Below are positions 53,119 through 63,130 of a stretch of 64,000 nt of DNA, in pieces. The notes beneath the pieces were generated by a model. That model saw nothing but the letters and a program-made list of their open reading frames with translations. It was not told the origin of the DNA and did not search any database. This stretch comes from Negadavirga shengliensis (GTDB lineage Bacteria; Bacteroidota; Bacteroidia; Cytophagales; Cyclobacteriaceae), in NCBI RefSeq assembly GCF_042652345.1, contig NZ_JBHSJJ010000007.1:186001-250000 (forward strand), in the 5' to 3' direction. Made by a program: the position numbers and the translations under genes. How positions within the stretch are numbered: position 1 is the stretch's first letter; every line of letters starts with the position of its first letter.

Positions 53119-56100
53119 ATGCTAGATTTATTTATAAAAAGGCCAATCCTTTCGACCGTCATATCCGTGTTGATTACCCTGATAGGGTTGTTGTCCTTGT
53201 TTACGCTGCCTGTTACCCAGTTTCCCGAGATTGTCCCTCCTTCAGTGACCGTTACCGCCAGGTATACCGGGGCCAATGCCGAGGTACTCACCAAAGCCGT
53301 GGCCACTCCTATAGAAAGGGCCATCAACGGCGTGCCGGACATGACCTATATGACCTCTGTAAATACCAATGATGGTATCTCTCTCATTACGGTATTTTTT
53401 AAAGTAGGAACCGACCCGGATCTCGCCGCTGTCAACGTGCAAAACAGGGTGGCTACCGTTCTGGATGAATTACCCGAAGAGGTGATCCGGGCTGGCGTTC
53501 AGACCGAAAAGGAAGTGAACTCCATGCTGTTGTACCTTAACCTGATGACCGCGGACACCACACAGGACGAGAAATTTGTCTATAACTTTGCCGATATCAA
53601 TATCTTACCGGAACTCAAGCGCATTGACGGCGTGGGATTTGCGGAGATAATGGGCTCCCGGGATTACTCCATGCGGATCTGGCTGAACCCGGACCGGCTT
53701 GTGGCTTACGACCTCACCCCTCAGGATGTAAACCGGGCCATCCGTAGTCAAAATGTGGAAGCTGCTCCGGGAAAATCAGGGATAAGCTCTGACCGGGACC
53801 CCCAGTCACTTCAGTATGTTTTAAAGTACACCGGCAAGTTCAATCAGGCGGAGGATTATGAAAACATCACCTTAAAGGCTTTGCCGGATGGCTCATTATT
53901 GAAAATCAAAGATGTAGCGGAAGTGGAGTTTGGTTCGGTGGATTACAACATGGTTTCCACCACCGATGGAAGACCTTCCTCCTCCATCATGATCAAGCAA
54001 AGGCCCGGCTCGAACGCCCGTGAGGTTATCCAGAACATCAAATCAAAAATGGCGGAATTGCAGGAATCCTCCTTCCCTCCGGGAATGCACTACAACGTCT
54101 CCTATGATGTGTCCCGTTTTTTGGACGCTTCCATTTCTGAGGTAATCAAAACCCTGGTGGAAGCTTTCTTGCTGGTGTCCATCGTTGTTTTTATTTTCCT
54201 GCAGGATTTCAGGTCCACTTTGATCCCTGCTATTGCTGTCCCGGTTTCGCTTATAGGCACTTTTTTCTTTATGGGACTCTTCGGGTTTTCCATTAACCTG
54301 CTTACCCTCTTTGCCATGGTGCTGGCCATAGGCATCGTGGTGGACAATGCCATTGTTGTGGTGGAAGCGGTCCATGTAAAAATGCACCAGGAAGGCCTGA
54401 ATGCCAAACAGGCAACCTTCGCCGCCATGAAGGAAATTGGAGGAGCGATTGTGGCCATAACCCTGGTGATGTCAGCGGTTTTTGTTCCCGTAGGTTTTAT
54501 GGAAGGACCTGTGGGTATCTTTTACAGGCAGTTTTCCCTCACCTTGGCGATTGCCATTGTCATCTCTGGGATCAACGCCCTTACCCTTTCCCCTGCATTA
54601 TGCAGCTTGTTGCTCAAACCGGTGCACCATGAAAACAAAAAAGGCCTGTTATCCCGGTTTTTCAACAAGTTCAATGAAAAATACGCCGCGTTTTCCGTAA
54701 AATATTCCCGGCTGATCGGATTTACGGCCGGCAAAAGGTACATTACTTTTGGCATTCTTATCCTTTCTTTTGTGCTCACGTACGGCGTTTCCGCCATCCT
54801 GCCTTCGGGCTTTATCCCCACTGAGGACCAGGGGATGGTCTATGTGAACGTCACTACTCCCCCCGGATCCACTGTGGAAAGAACCCAACAGATCATGGAC
54901 GATATCCAAGCGTCTATTTTACCGTTTGACGAGGTAGAGACCATTTCTACTTTGGCGGGATACAGCTTATTGACGGAAACGGCCGGTGCATCCTATGGCA
55001 TGGGCATGATCAATCTCGTCGGCTGGAAAGACAGGGACGCCAACGTCAATCAACTGATACAGAAATACCGGGAAAGAACGGCGCATATCACAGGAGCAGA
55101 AATACAGTTTTTCTCGCCGCCCACCGTGCCGGGATTCGGCAATGCATCAGGTTTTGAGCTCAGGCTTCAGGACAGAACGGGAGGTGAACTGGATCTTATG
55201 GCGCAAACGGTGAAAGATTTCACCGAAGAATTGAACAGCCGTCCGGAGTTAAAAGAAGTCTTCACCAATTTTGACCCCAGCTTTCCCCAGTATATACTCA
55301 GGGTAGACCATGATAAAGCAGCCAAGCTTGGGGTCTCCGTGGACGAATCCATGGCCACGCTTCAAAGTTATATAGGCAGCTTTTATAGTTCAAATTTTAT
55401 CCGTTTCGGTCTCATGTATAAAGTGATGATCCAGGCATCTCCTGAATACCGGACCAACCCCGAGTCCCTGCTTAAATTATATACCAGGAACAATCAGGGT
55501 GAAATGGTACCTTACTCCAACTTTATCACGTTGGAACGGGTATACGGGCCGGAACAGTTGACGCGGTACAATATGTTTACCTCCGCCATGATCAATGGGG
55601 ATGCTGCGGAGGGATATTCCAGCGGAGATGCGATTGAAGCGGTGGAGGAAACCGCTTTGGCTACCCTACCCCGGGGATTTGACGTTGATTGGTCAGGCAT
55701 GACCCGGGAGCAGATTGCTTCCGGAAACCAGGCCATCTTTATTTTTATTGTCTGTCTGGTGTTCGTCTACCTGCTTCTCTCAGCGCAGTATGAGAGCTAT
55801 TTGTTGCCTCTGCCGGTAATCCTGTCATTGCCCGCCGGCATCTTTGGCTCTTTCCTGCTTTTGAAGATCACGGGTTTGGAAAACAACATTTACGCCCAGG
55901 TTTCTCTGATTATGTTGATCGGGTTACTGGGCAAAAACGCCATTCTGATCATCGAAATAGCCGTCCAATCCCGCAGAAAGGGGATGGGGGTATTGGAATC
56001 CGCCATTCACGCAGCCGTAGAAAGGCTAAGGCCTATCCTGATGACCTCCTTCGCATTTATCAGCGGATTGATTCCCTTGGCCCTCGCAAGTGGTGCTGGG

Positions 56101-56283
56101 GCCATAGGAAACCGGACGATAGGCACCGCGGCCGCTGGCGGCATGCTGATAGGTACCGTGGTGGGAATTGTTCTTATCCCCGGCTTATTTTATGTCTTTG
56201 AATCCATCTCCGCTTACCTGAAAAAAGAAGCCGAAAGTGATGAGAAAGGAGGAGAATTAGTTCCCAGTTACAAAAATTCATGA
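53119..56283 (+). CDS. RND multidrug efflux pump (HAE1/AcrB type)
   Basis: 1054 residues, twelve helices and two large periplasmic loops. AcrB-like marks: FIKRPILSTVISVLITLIG, GVPDMTYMTS, the proton-relay helix GIVVDNAIVVVEAVH with its Asp, FIPTEDQGMVYVNV and GKNAILIIEIAVQ. Exports hydrophobic drugs or metabolites with the flanking adaptor and outer-membrane factor. Confidence 0.95.
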   Translation: MLDLFIKRPILSTVISVLITLIGLLSLFTLPVTQFPEIVPPSVTVTARYTGANAEVLTKAVATPIERAINGVPDMTYMTSVNTNDGISLITVFFKVGTDPDLAAVNVQNRVATVLDELPEEVIRAGVQTEKEVNSMLLYLNLMTADTTQDEKFVYNFADINILPELKRIDGVGFAEIMGSRDYSMRIWLNPDRLVAYDLTPQDVNRAIRSQNVEAAPGKSGISSDRDPQSLQYVLKYTGKFNQAEDYENITLKALPDGSLLKIKDVAEVEFGSVDYNMVSTTDGRPSSSIMIKQRPGSNAREVIQNIKSKMAELQESSFPPGMHYNVSYDVSRFLDASISEVIKTLVEAFLLVSIVVFIFLQDFRSTLIPAIAVPVSLIGTFFFMGLFGFSINLLTLFAMVLAIGIVVDNAIVVVEAVHVKMHQEGLNAKQATFAAMKEIGGAIVAITLVMSAVFVPVGFMEGPVGIFYRQFSLTLAIAIVISGINALTLSPALCSLLLKPVHHENKKGLLSRFFNKFNEKYAAFSVKYSRLIGFTAGKRYITFGILILSFVLTYGVSAILPSGFIPTEDQGMVYVNVTTPPGSTVERTQQIMDDIQASILPFDEVETISTLAGYSLLTETAGASYGMGMINLVGWKDRDANVNQLIQKYRERTAHITGAEIQFFSPPTVPGFGNASGFELRLQDRTGGELDLMAQTVKDFTEELNSRPELKEVFTNFDPSFPQYILRVDHDKAAKLGVSVDESMATLQSYIGSFYSSNFIRFGLMYKVMIQASPEYRTNPESLLKLYTRNNQGEMVPYSNFITLERVYGPEQLTRYNMFTSAMINGDAAEGYSSGDAIEAVEETALATLPRGFDVDWSGMTREQIASGNQAIFIFIVCLVFVYLLLSAQYESYLLPLPVILSLPAGIFGSFLLLKITGLENNIYAQVSLIMLIGLLGKNAILIIEIAVQSRRKGMGVLESAIHAAVERLRPILMTSFAFISGLIPLALASGAGAIGNRTIGTAAAGGMLIGTVVGIVLIPGLFYVFESISAYLKKEAESDEKGGELVPSYKNS

Positions 56284-56297
56284 TTCTAAAAAAATTC

Positions 56298-56318
56298 CGG
56301 GCCGATATTTCCGGCCCG
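56298..56318 (+). other. intercistronic hairpin between pump and outer-membrane factor
   Basis: CGGGCCG / CGGCCCG 7-bp stem with 7-nt loop and no T-tract, 17 bp before the next ATG. Likely mRNA stabilising or processing rather than terminating. Confidence 0.55.
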
Positions 56319-56334
56319 TTAAGTATACACCGAT

Positions 56335-57783
56335 ATGAATACCTATAAGTCTTTTATATATATTTTCTTCCCATTAATTCTCCTTTTTGTCTCCTGTAAA
56401 ACACAGCAGGTCAGGGAAGGCATTTCCACTCAGATACCCGATAACTATCTTGTAGCAGAACAGACAATCCAGGATTCCTCCAATTGGGCCCTGGCCGGTT
56501 GGAAAGAGTTTTTCAAAGATGCGCATTTACAAAACCTTATCGAAACGGGGCTGGAAAACAACCAGGATGTTTTGAAAACCTTGCAAAACATCCGGATAGC
56601 CCAAGCCGACCTGAAAAGGGCTAGACTGGGGAGGCTTCCCGAAATCAACGGAATTGCCGGAGTTTACTCCAGAAGATTTGGAGAATACACCATGGACGGC
56701 GTGGGAAACACGGACTCCAATTTATCCCCTACGGTTCCTGAGGATAAAAAAATACCGGACCCTTACAGGGATTTTATTTTAGGAGCAGAGTTTGGCTGGG
56801 AAATAGACGTCTGGGGCAGACTCAATATGCGACGAAAACAGGCAACAGCCCAGTATCTGGCGTCCGTGGAAATGACCAACCACACCAAGACCTGGCTTAT
56901 CGCGGAAATAGCTACCCATTACTATCACCTCATAGGGCTGGACGAAGAAATAGAAACCCTTTTATCCAACATCAGTTTCCAGGAACAGGCTTATGAATTG
57001 GGAAAAAGCCTGAAAGCCACCGGCAAGGACAGTCAACTTTCTCTGGACCAGTTTGAAGGCCTGATGCTGAATTCAAAAGGCGTATTGGTGAGCAAAAGGC
57101 GGGAAAGACAAAACGTGATCCTAAGCCTTTCCAGGTTATTGGGCACCTATCCTGAAAATTATGAAAGGCCCCCGCTATCAGAAGTGGATATTCCTGAAGC
57201 GGTACAGGTGGGACTGCCTTCGGATCTGCTTCGTCTGAGACCTGACATCCGGCAGGGAGAAAACCAACTGCGGGCCAATGACCTTGAAGTAGGCATAGCC
57301 AGGACCGCTTTTTTCCCCTCATTCCGCCTATTTGGCATGGCCGGGTTCAACGCTTTTGAATTCAGCAAACTTTTTCTCAATCCCGCTTCTACCGCCTACC
57401 AACTTGGCGCGGGTTTGACAGCGCCGCTCTTTAACAGGGGACAAATCAGGGCAGCCTATGAATCGGCTAAAGCCAATCAACAAATTGCCCTTTTAGATTA
57501 TGAGCAGACCGTTCTGAAAAGCTATCTGGAAGTCCTCGGTTTGGTCAACGATTTCAGCACCTTGGAAGAAGAAATACAGCTAAAAAACGATGAAGTGATC
57601 GTACAACGGAGATCGGTAGATAACGCGGGCACCATGTTCAAGGTAGGCTATGCGGACTATCTGGATGTCATCAATGCCCAATCCAGGTCACTTGAGTCGG
57701 AGTTGGACTACATTAACCTGAAAGTAGCACAGCTTCAAAGCACTGTAAAACTTTACCGGGCCCTGGGTGGTGGATGGCAATAG
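56335..57783 (+). CDS. outer-membrane efflux factor (TolC/NodT family)
   Basis: 482 residues with a lipobox (LILLFVSCKTQQ). Two OEP repeats (IETGLENNQDVLKTLQNIRIAQADLKRARLGRLPEI; LRLRPDIRQGENQLRANDLEVGIARTAFFPSF; NRGQIRAAYESAKANQQIAL) form the trimeric tunnel. Third gene of the RND operon. Confidence 0.94.
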   Translation: MNTYKSFIYIFFPLILLFVSCKTQQVREGISTQIPDNYLVAEQTIQDSSNWALAGWKEFFKDAHLQNLIETGLENNQDVLKTLQNIRIAQADLKRARLGRLPEINGIAGVYSRRFGEYTMDGVGNTDSNLSPTVPEDKKIPDPYRDFILGAEFGWEIDVWGRLNMRRKQATAQYLASVEMTNHTKTWLIAEIATHYYHLIGLDEEIETLLSNISFQEQAYELGKSLKATGKDSQLSLDQFEGLMLNSKGVLVSKRRERQNVILSLSRLLGTYPENYERPPLSEVDIPEAVQVGLPSDLLRLRPDIRQGENQLRANDLEVGIARTAFFPSFRLFGMAGFNAFEFSKLFLNPASTAYQLGAGLTAPLFNRGQIRAAYESAKANQQIALLDYEQTVLKSYLEVLGLVNDFSTLEEEIQLKNDEVIVQRRSVDNAGTMFKVGYADYLDVINAQSRSLESELDYINLKVAQLQSTVKLYRALGGGWQ

Positions 57784-57822
57784 CTTGATATCAAGGAAAT
57801 AGAATCATAAATCTGGTATATA

Positions 57823-58062
57823 ATGAATAAGGTAACAGTTTTTAGAAATATCATCGTGCTCTTCAATAGCTATGGTATTTCTCTTTTCGGAAACCGAAAA
57901 AGGTTGGATTTTTGCGATCAGTTGCGGATGGATAAAATTTTCGTGTATGGGTTGATCTTCGAATTGGAATGTTTGTTAAGAATAAGGCTGGAAGAAGATT
58001 GGGAAAGTTTCCAAACCCCGGAGACCTTGATCAACTGTTTCATGGATAAGTTTGAAAAGTAG
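57823..58062 (+). CDS. acyl-carrier-protein-like small protein lacking the prosthetic-group serine
   Basis: 79 residues. LDFCDQLRMDKIFVYGLIFELECLLRIRL followed by ETLINCFMDKF resembles the helix 2/helix 3 region of acyl carrier proteins. However, the D-S-L serine that receives phosphopantetheine is replaced by Lys (MDKIF). It is 39 bp behind the RND operon. If the fold is right it cannot carry an acyl group, so it may be a binding or regulatory relic. Family assignment is inference. Confidence 0.5.
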   Translation: MNKVTVFRNIIVLFNSYGISLFGNRKRLDFCDQLRMDKIFVYGLIFELECLLRIRLEEDWESFQTPETLINCFMDKFEK

Positions 58063-58127
58063 GTCTTTGTATTTCCTGGGTTGGAACATGTTTTGTAGCA
58101 TTCTATGCAAGATCAACCAATAAACCT

Positions 58128-58772
58128 ATGAAACGCAGCCTTTTTATAATCGGAATTGCCTTTATGCTGACCTATCTTGGTTGTTCTACGCGTACCGTGA
58201 TTACAGCCCAGTGGCAGGCGCCTGAACCTGAGGCCCCTGCTTACCGCAACCTTTTCATTGCCTCCCTGATGGATGATCTTCAAGTCAGACAAAACATTGA
58301 AAACGAGTATGAAAACAGGCTGGCCAACAGGGGCGTCGGCGCCATCAAAAGCCTTAATACCTTTAGGCCAGGCTTCTTGGAAGAAAGCAAACCCAATAGA
58401 GAGCAGTTATTGGAGATCATTCAATCCAGCAAAGCTGATGGTATCCTGACGGTCACCTTACTGGATACCGAAGAGGAGCAGAGATGGGTGCCTGGAGGAC
58501 CTGTTCCCATGTTTGCCCCCATGGGCAGGTTTGGTTTCTATGGAACGTTTCCTGGATATTTTGACCGTTGGTACGGCACAGCTTGGAATACAGGCTATTA
58601 TACCACCGATAAGAAATATTTTATTGAAACCAATCTTTATGATGCCGAATCTTTGGAGTTGGTCTGGAGTGCACAATCCAGAACTTATAATTCAACAGAC
58701 CTCGCTTCCATTGCCAGCGATTACGTAGATGCCATCAAAAAAGAGCTGAGAGAAAATAAATTGATCCAATAA
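58128..58772 (+). CDS. lipoprotein, DUF4136-like
   Basis: 214 residues with a lipobox (LTYLGCST). The mature part TVITAQWQAPEPEAPAYRNLFIA, RANRGVGA-like LANRGVGAIKS and YFIETNLYDAESLELVWSAQSRTYN are typical of periplasmic DUF4136 lipoproteins. Role unknown, envelope associated. Confidence 0.8.
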   Translation: MKRSLFIIGIAFMLTYLGCSTRTVITAQWQAPEPEAPAYRNLFIASLMDDLQVRQNIENEYENRLANRGVGAIKSLNTFRPGFLEESKPNREQLLEIIQSSKADGILTVTLLDTEEEQRWVPGGPVPMFAPMGRFGFYGTFPGYFDRWYGTAWNTGYYTTDKKYFIETNLYDAESLELVWSAQSRTYNSTDLASIASDYVDAIKKELRENKLIQ

Positions 58773-58789
58773 AACCGATGATAAAAGAT

Positions 58790-58825
58790 AAAAAAGGGCT
58801 TCCTGATTACAGAAAGACCTTTTTT
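58790..58825. terminator. bidirectional terminator between convergent genes
   Basis: Imperfect stem AAAAAAGG...CCTTTTTT around CTT/AAG and CTG/CAG pairs; T-run on both strands, between two convergent lipoprotein genes. Confidence 0.75.
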
Positions 58826-58842
58826 ATTGCTTTGCCGAAGAT

Positions 58843-59271
58843 TTATTGCGGCCAATAATCGATTACTGTCACATCATCCAGATGGGGGCTCAACACGTCC
58901 ACAAATTCTTTGTGGGCAGGATGAGGCAAATATATTTCCCTGTCCTCTTCGCTTTCAAAACTTACCAGAAAGCAATGGGTAAGCCCTTTGTTTAGGCCTT
59001 CCGGGCTGTTGTTGGTCCCCCATTCAAACGTTTTGATTTGTGGTATCTTGTCTTTTAAAGCAATAAAAGCTTCTTCCACTTTTTTGATGTCCTCAAGGGA
59101 ACTCTCATCTTTGAATTTTAAAAGCACTACATGCCTTAATAGGGGTTTTTCAGACTTTACTTCTTTCATTGCAGGTTGGGGTTGATCAGTTGACTGATTT
59201 GCCGTGCGGGATTGGCATCCATATCCTGCCAACAGCAAAAGGCTTACACTATAAATAAAAAATGTTTTCAT
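58843..59271 (-). CDS. Dabb-domain (stress-responsive A/B barrel) lipoprotein
   Basis: 142 residues from ATG at 59271, which gives a lipobox (LLAGYGCQS); the frame also opens at 59325. Mature part carries the Dabb domain (LLRHVVLLKFKDESSLEDIKKVEEAF, GTNNSPEGLNKGLTHCFLVSF, PAHKEFVDVLSPHLDDVTVIDYW). Substrate unknown. Confidence 0.88.
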   Translation of the reverse strand: MKTFFIYSVSLLLLAGYGCQSRTANQSTDQPQPAMKEVKSEKPLLRHVVLLKFKDESSLEDIKKVEEAFIALKDKIPQIKTFEWGTNNSPEGLNKGLTHCFLVSFESEEDREIYLPHPAHKEFVDVLSPHLDDVTVIDYWPQ

Positions 59272-59552
59272 AAACGGTTCTTTTTTGATTGGTTTACATA
59301 ATATTTGGAATGTAATATTAACCAAAAAAAACTATTTATACACTTTTTTAATCCTGCGTCTGTAGACATTAAAGCGACCATGACCCTTGTTATTTTCCAC
59401 TAACCTTTGCCTATTACCCTTAGGTATAAATTACAGGTATATTCTTGTTTATGATGATTAAAATCACATATTTTGTAACAACATTTCAATTTATTAAACT
59501 TATTAGACTTTTAGTAAAAACTTAAAAACTTAAATTCGATCACGGAATTTTT

Positions 59553-59957
59553 ATGCAAAAAATCAAGCTGGTTTATATTATCGATGATGACCCATTATAC
59601 AATTTCGGAATGAAAAAATTAATGGAAATAACAGAGTTTGCCGTAGATGCCCGGTTTTTTCTTAATGGTGAAGAAGCAGTTAAGGACCTTTCCCAAAGGG
59701 ATCTGGAAAAAGCCCCCCTTCCTGACTTGATTTTATTGGATATCAATATGCCTATCATGAACGGCTGGCAGTTTCTGGACAAATGCTGTGAATGGGATTC
59801 CGTCCAGCAATGCAGCATCTTTGTCGTCTCCTCTTCCATCAACAGAGAAGAAATCGATAAGGCCACATCTTATCCGTTTGTCGACGGCTATATTCTCAAA
59901 CCCATGACGCTGGATAAAATAAAAGATCTCAAGAACAAAATACAAGCGCTGATTTAA
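59553..59957 (+). CDS. stand-alone response-regulator receiver protein
   Basis: 134 residues, receiver only: acidic pair in YIIDDDPLY, phospho-Asp in LILLDINMPIMNG, Ser/Thr in IFVVSSSINREE, Lys in GYILKPMT. No output domain or kinase nearby, so it probably acts in a phosphorelay or by protein contact. It sits behind an AT-rich promoter region. Confidence 0.92.
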   Translation: MQKIKLVYIIDDDPLYNFGMKKLMEITEFAVDARFFLNGEEAVKDLSQRDLEKAPLPDLILLDINMPIMNGWQFLDKCCEWDSVQQCSIFVVSSSINREEIDKATSYPFVDGYILKPMTLDKIKDLKNKIQALI

Positions 59958-59979
59958 CTCCCATACTTTAATTGCCCCG

Positions 59980-62900
59980 CTATTTTTTATACCCCGCTTG
60001 ATTCATTGCTTTGTACACCGTTTCCAGCACTTCTGTTCTGATATTTAATTGGTACAATTTCCGGTTTTCTCTTGTCGGATGCACACGATTTGAAAGAAAA
60101 ACATAAACCAACTGGTTTTCAGGGTCTATCCAGGTATATGTCCCGGTAAAACCCGTATGGCCGAAACTGGATTCGGGGGCGCTTGCCGCCGCATTGCCGT
60201 TGGGGTCTCCCGGTTTATTAGGCCTGTCGAATCCAAGTGCTCTGTAATTCCCGTCTTCACAAAATCGGCATTTGGAAAAGGCCGACACCACGCCTGGGGC
60301 AATCAGCCTCTCCCCCGCATACACCCCGTCATAAAGATAAAGGTGCATTAACTTGGCCAAATCATTGGCGGTGCCAAAAAGACCCGCATGACCGCTGATC
60401 CCTCCCAGCATGGCCGCCCCCTCGTCATGTACCGTCCCATGTAGCAACTGATGCCTAAAGGACTCGTCCACTTCGGTGGCCACTATCCGGGACAGGGGAT
60501 AATTTTGATAAGGGTTAAAAGTCAAGGATGCAGCTCCCAGAGGGTCATAGAGGTTCTTTTTCAGGTAGGCGTAGAAGTTCTCACCGGTTATTTCCTCCAC
60601 TACTTTCGGGGCAAGGATAAAAGACAGGTCACTGTAGACATAACCCGGTTCAGGGTTGAGCGGGGAATCGAGGATTTCTTTGTAAATCTTGTCTCCATAT
60701 TTCCTATGGATATAGAGATTTTGGGCCACCCTGATAGGAAATCTGCGCGTAGAGTCGTTTTTCATGGTGAACCATTTGAATTTGCCGCTTTTTCTGACAG
60801 TGGACTGCCAAAAAGGTATCCAGGACCGCAATCTTGCCTGGTGGGTGAGGATATCTGTATATTTCAGATTTTCCTTGTTGGTTCCCCTGACCATGGGCAG
60901 ATAGGTGCCCAAAGTTTCATTTTCATCAAATTTCCCCTCGCCTCTTAAATGCATGAATGCGGCAAGAGAGGTACTGATTTTGGTAATGGAGGCCATATCG
61001 TACAGATCATCCAACGCCACTGCCTGTAGAGAGTCATAGGTATGGTGACCAAAAGCCTTGTGGTAGATCACTTTGCCTTCTTTGGCCACCAAAACCTGTG
61101 CCCCCGGAATGGCCTTTTCCCGAATAGCCATATGGACCAGGGAATCTATTCCTTTCAGATCATCTGACCGCATTCCAAAAGCCTCCGGCTGAGAATAGGA
61201 CATCCTGAATCCTCCTTCGGAAGGCAACCCGTCTCCCATCCTGAGCTGCGGAGACACATGCACCGGCAGACGCCCCTTTCCGCCGATCCCTCCAAATATC
61301 AGTTGAGACGTAAGATCCTGGGTCAGGGAGGACTCCTGGTACGCCGCGATGAGGCCATCGGCTTTTTCCAACCCCTGAATGTTTTCCAAGCTATACACAT
61401 TTCCAAAAACACTTACCACCGTACGATGCGCTTCGGCCAGTTCCTTCAAAAAAACATTCATTTCGGGAGTGATGCCGTAGTTATTATTTCCTGCCCTGAT
61501 CCCGAGCCCATGGATCCCCACCAACACAAGGTTGTACTTCCCCAAATCTTCCTTGAGACGCACCAAAGCTTCCAAATCCGTTTCTTTTGGAAAATTGTAA
61601 AAGTCTACCGGGGCATATCGTAACAAACCTTTTTGAAACGCGGTCACCTCATCTGTCCCCATCGACAATGCCGCTATCCTTAAGGTATCCAACCTTTGCA
61701 GGGGAAGTAGGTGGTCCCGGTTTCCCAGCAAGGTCAAAGAAGCTTCCACCAACCTGCGGTTAAGGTACTGGGCATGGGGAGGATTGAGGTCATCTATAAG
61801 ATTTTCCGTTTCTACAGGCTGCCAGTTATCCAACCCAACCCAGGCTTTGGCCTTGAGCACTTTCATGACCCTGCGGTCAATTTCCTCCTGGGTAATTTCA
61901 CCCCTGTTTATGGCGGCTTTGATCTCCCTTATCGTAGCCTTAACGTCCATGGTATTGAGCAGCATGTCATTGCCTGCCAGCAAGGCCTTCACATCCACCA
62001 TACCCGGTTCATAAAATTTGGCCACGCCCTGCATATTCAGGGCATCCGTGAAAACCAGACCTTCGTAGCCCATTTTCTCCTTTAACAGCCCCGTTACGAT
62101 GGGTCTGGAGAGCGTGGAAGCGAGATCCGGTGTGTCATCGAGCACCGGGATATTCATGTGCGCCACCATGATGCTCCCCAAGCCTTCGCCGATCAGTTCC
62201 CTAAAGGGGTATAATTCAACTTCTTCTAACCGCTGTTTCGAAAAATGAATTACAGGCAACCCGTAGTGGGAATCCACATTGGTGTCCCCATGGCCGGGAA
62301 AATGCTTGGCAGAGGCCAGCACATGATTGTCCTGCATGCCTTTCATATAAGCCAGGGACTTTTTGGCCACGTTCTCTTTTTCCTCACCGAAAGAACGAAA
62401 GCCGATCACGGGGTTATTGGCGTTGTTGTTGATGTCCACCACCGGTGCGAAATTCACGTGGATGCCGGCTCTCTTGGACTGCCTGGCTATCTCTGCCCCC
62501 ATATCATAGAGCAGCTGCTCATCGTCTATCCCCCCAAGGGCCATCTGATAGGGAAATCTCATGGTGCTGTCCAGACGCATTCCCAATCCCCATTCTCCAT
62601 CCAGGCTTATCATAAGGGGCACTTTGGCCTCTTGCTGAAAGCGGTTGATCATGTGCGCCTGCCTCACCGGGCCTCCCTGGAAAAAAATGATGCCCCCTAC
62701 CCCATATTGTTTTACCAGGCCGCTGATCGAATCCACATGTACCTGATCTTTGTTGGAATAGGCAGGTATCATGATCAATTGGGCTATGCGCTCCGCGGGA
62801 TCCATAGTATGGAAAACAGAATCCGCCCATCTGTCATAACTGCCATCCAAAAAAGGAGGGAGTGTCTGTGCCTTGATCGTCCCGGTCAATGAAATACACA

Positions 62901-63012
62901 AAGCCGATACGGTCAGTATAATAAAGAATATAAGTCCGTTTTCTTTCGTCCGTTGTTTTGGGAAGACCATGGTTCTATTGGTGGTTTTTATACTGTATCT
63001 TTTCATAATCAA
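59980..63012 (-). CDS. GH3 (NagZ-like) and serine beta-lactamase-fold fusion
   Basis: 1010 residues, perhaps starting at 62970 (MVFPKQRTKENGL, better signal peptide). Residues after the signal to about 600 are a GH3 beta-N-acetylglucosaminidase with KHFPGHGDTNVDSHYG and FTDALNMQG. Residues 600-1010 are a class C/PBP-like serine hydrolase: SxxK in MASITKIS, YSD in VYSDLSF, and HTG in FGHTGFTG. The fusion is common in Bacteroidota and acts in periplasmic muropeptide turnover. Its neighbour is a divergent sodium/solute symporter, fitting uptake of cell-wall sugars. Confidence 0.93.
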   Translation of the reverse strand: MIMKRYSIKTTNRTMVFPKQRTKENGLIFFIILTVSALCISLTGTIKAQTLPPFLDGSYDRWADSVFHTMDPAERIAQLIMIPAYSNKDQVHVDSISGLVKQYGVGGIIFFQGGPVRQAHMINRFQQEAKVPLMISLDGEWGLGMRLDSTMRFPYQMALGGIDDEQLLYDMGAEIARQSKRAGIHVNFAPVVDINNNANNPVIGFRSFGEEKENVAKKSLAYMKGMQDNHVLASAKHFPGHGDTNVDSHYGLPVIHFSKQRLEEVELYPFRELIGEGLGSIMVAHMNIPVLDDTPDLASTLSRPIVTGLLKEKMGYEGLVFTDALNMQGVAKFYEPGMVDVKALLAGNDMLLNTMDVKATIREIKAAINRGEITQEEIDRRVMKVLKAKAWVGLDNWQPVETENLIDDLNPPHAQYLNRRLVEASLTLLGNRDHLLPLQRLDTLRIAALSMGTDEVTAFQKGLLRYAPVDFYNFPKETDLEALVRLKEDLGKYNLVLVGIHGLGIRAGNNNYGITPEMNVFLKELAEAHRTVVSVFGNVYSLENIQGLEKADGLIAAYQESSLTQDLTSQLIFGGIGGKGRLPVHVSPQLRMGDGLPSEGGFRMSYSQPEAFGMRSDDLKGIDSLVHMAIREKAIPGAQVLVAKEGKVIYHKAFGHHTYDSLQAVALDDLYDMASITKISTSLAAFMHLRGEGKFDENETLGTYLPMVRGTNKENLKYTDILTHQARLRSWIPFWQSTVRKSGKFKWFTMKNDSTRRFPIRVAQNLYIHRKYGDKIYKEILDSPLNPEPGYVYSDLSFILAPKVVEEITGENFYAYLKKNLYDPLGAASLTFNPYQNYPLSRIVATEVDESFRHQLLHGTVHDEGAAMLGGISGHAGLFGTANDLAKLMHLYLYDGVYAGERLIAPGVVSAFSKCRFCEDGNYRALGFDRPNKPGDPNGNAAASAPESSFGHTGFTGTYTWIDPENQLVYVFLSNRVHPTRENRKLYQLNIRTEVLETVYKAMNQAGYKK

Positions 63013-63130
63013 GGGCGCATTGTTGAAATTTCCGGGGAAGTTACAATTTTTTGTTGCTCCTTAATAAAACCAAGTTAAAGAAAATGATTATCATTGGGGC
63101 TTAAAATCCTTTCCAACGATAACGATCATT

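Noticed and set aside
62245..62892. 215-codon plus-strand ORF
   Set aside because: Antisense to the GH3 domain; no family pattern.
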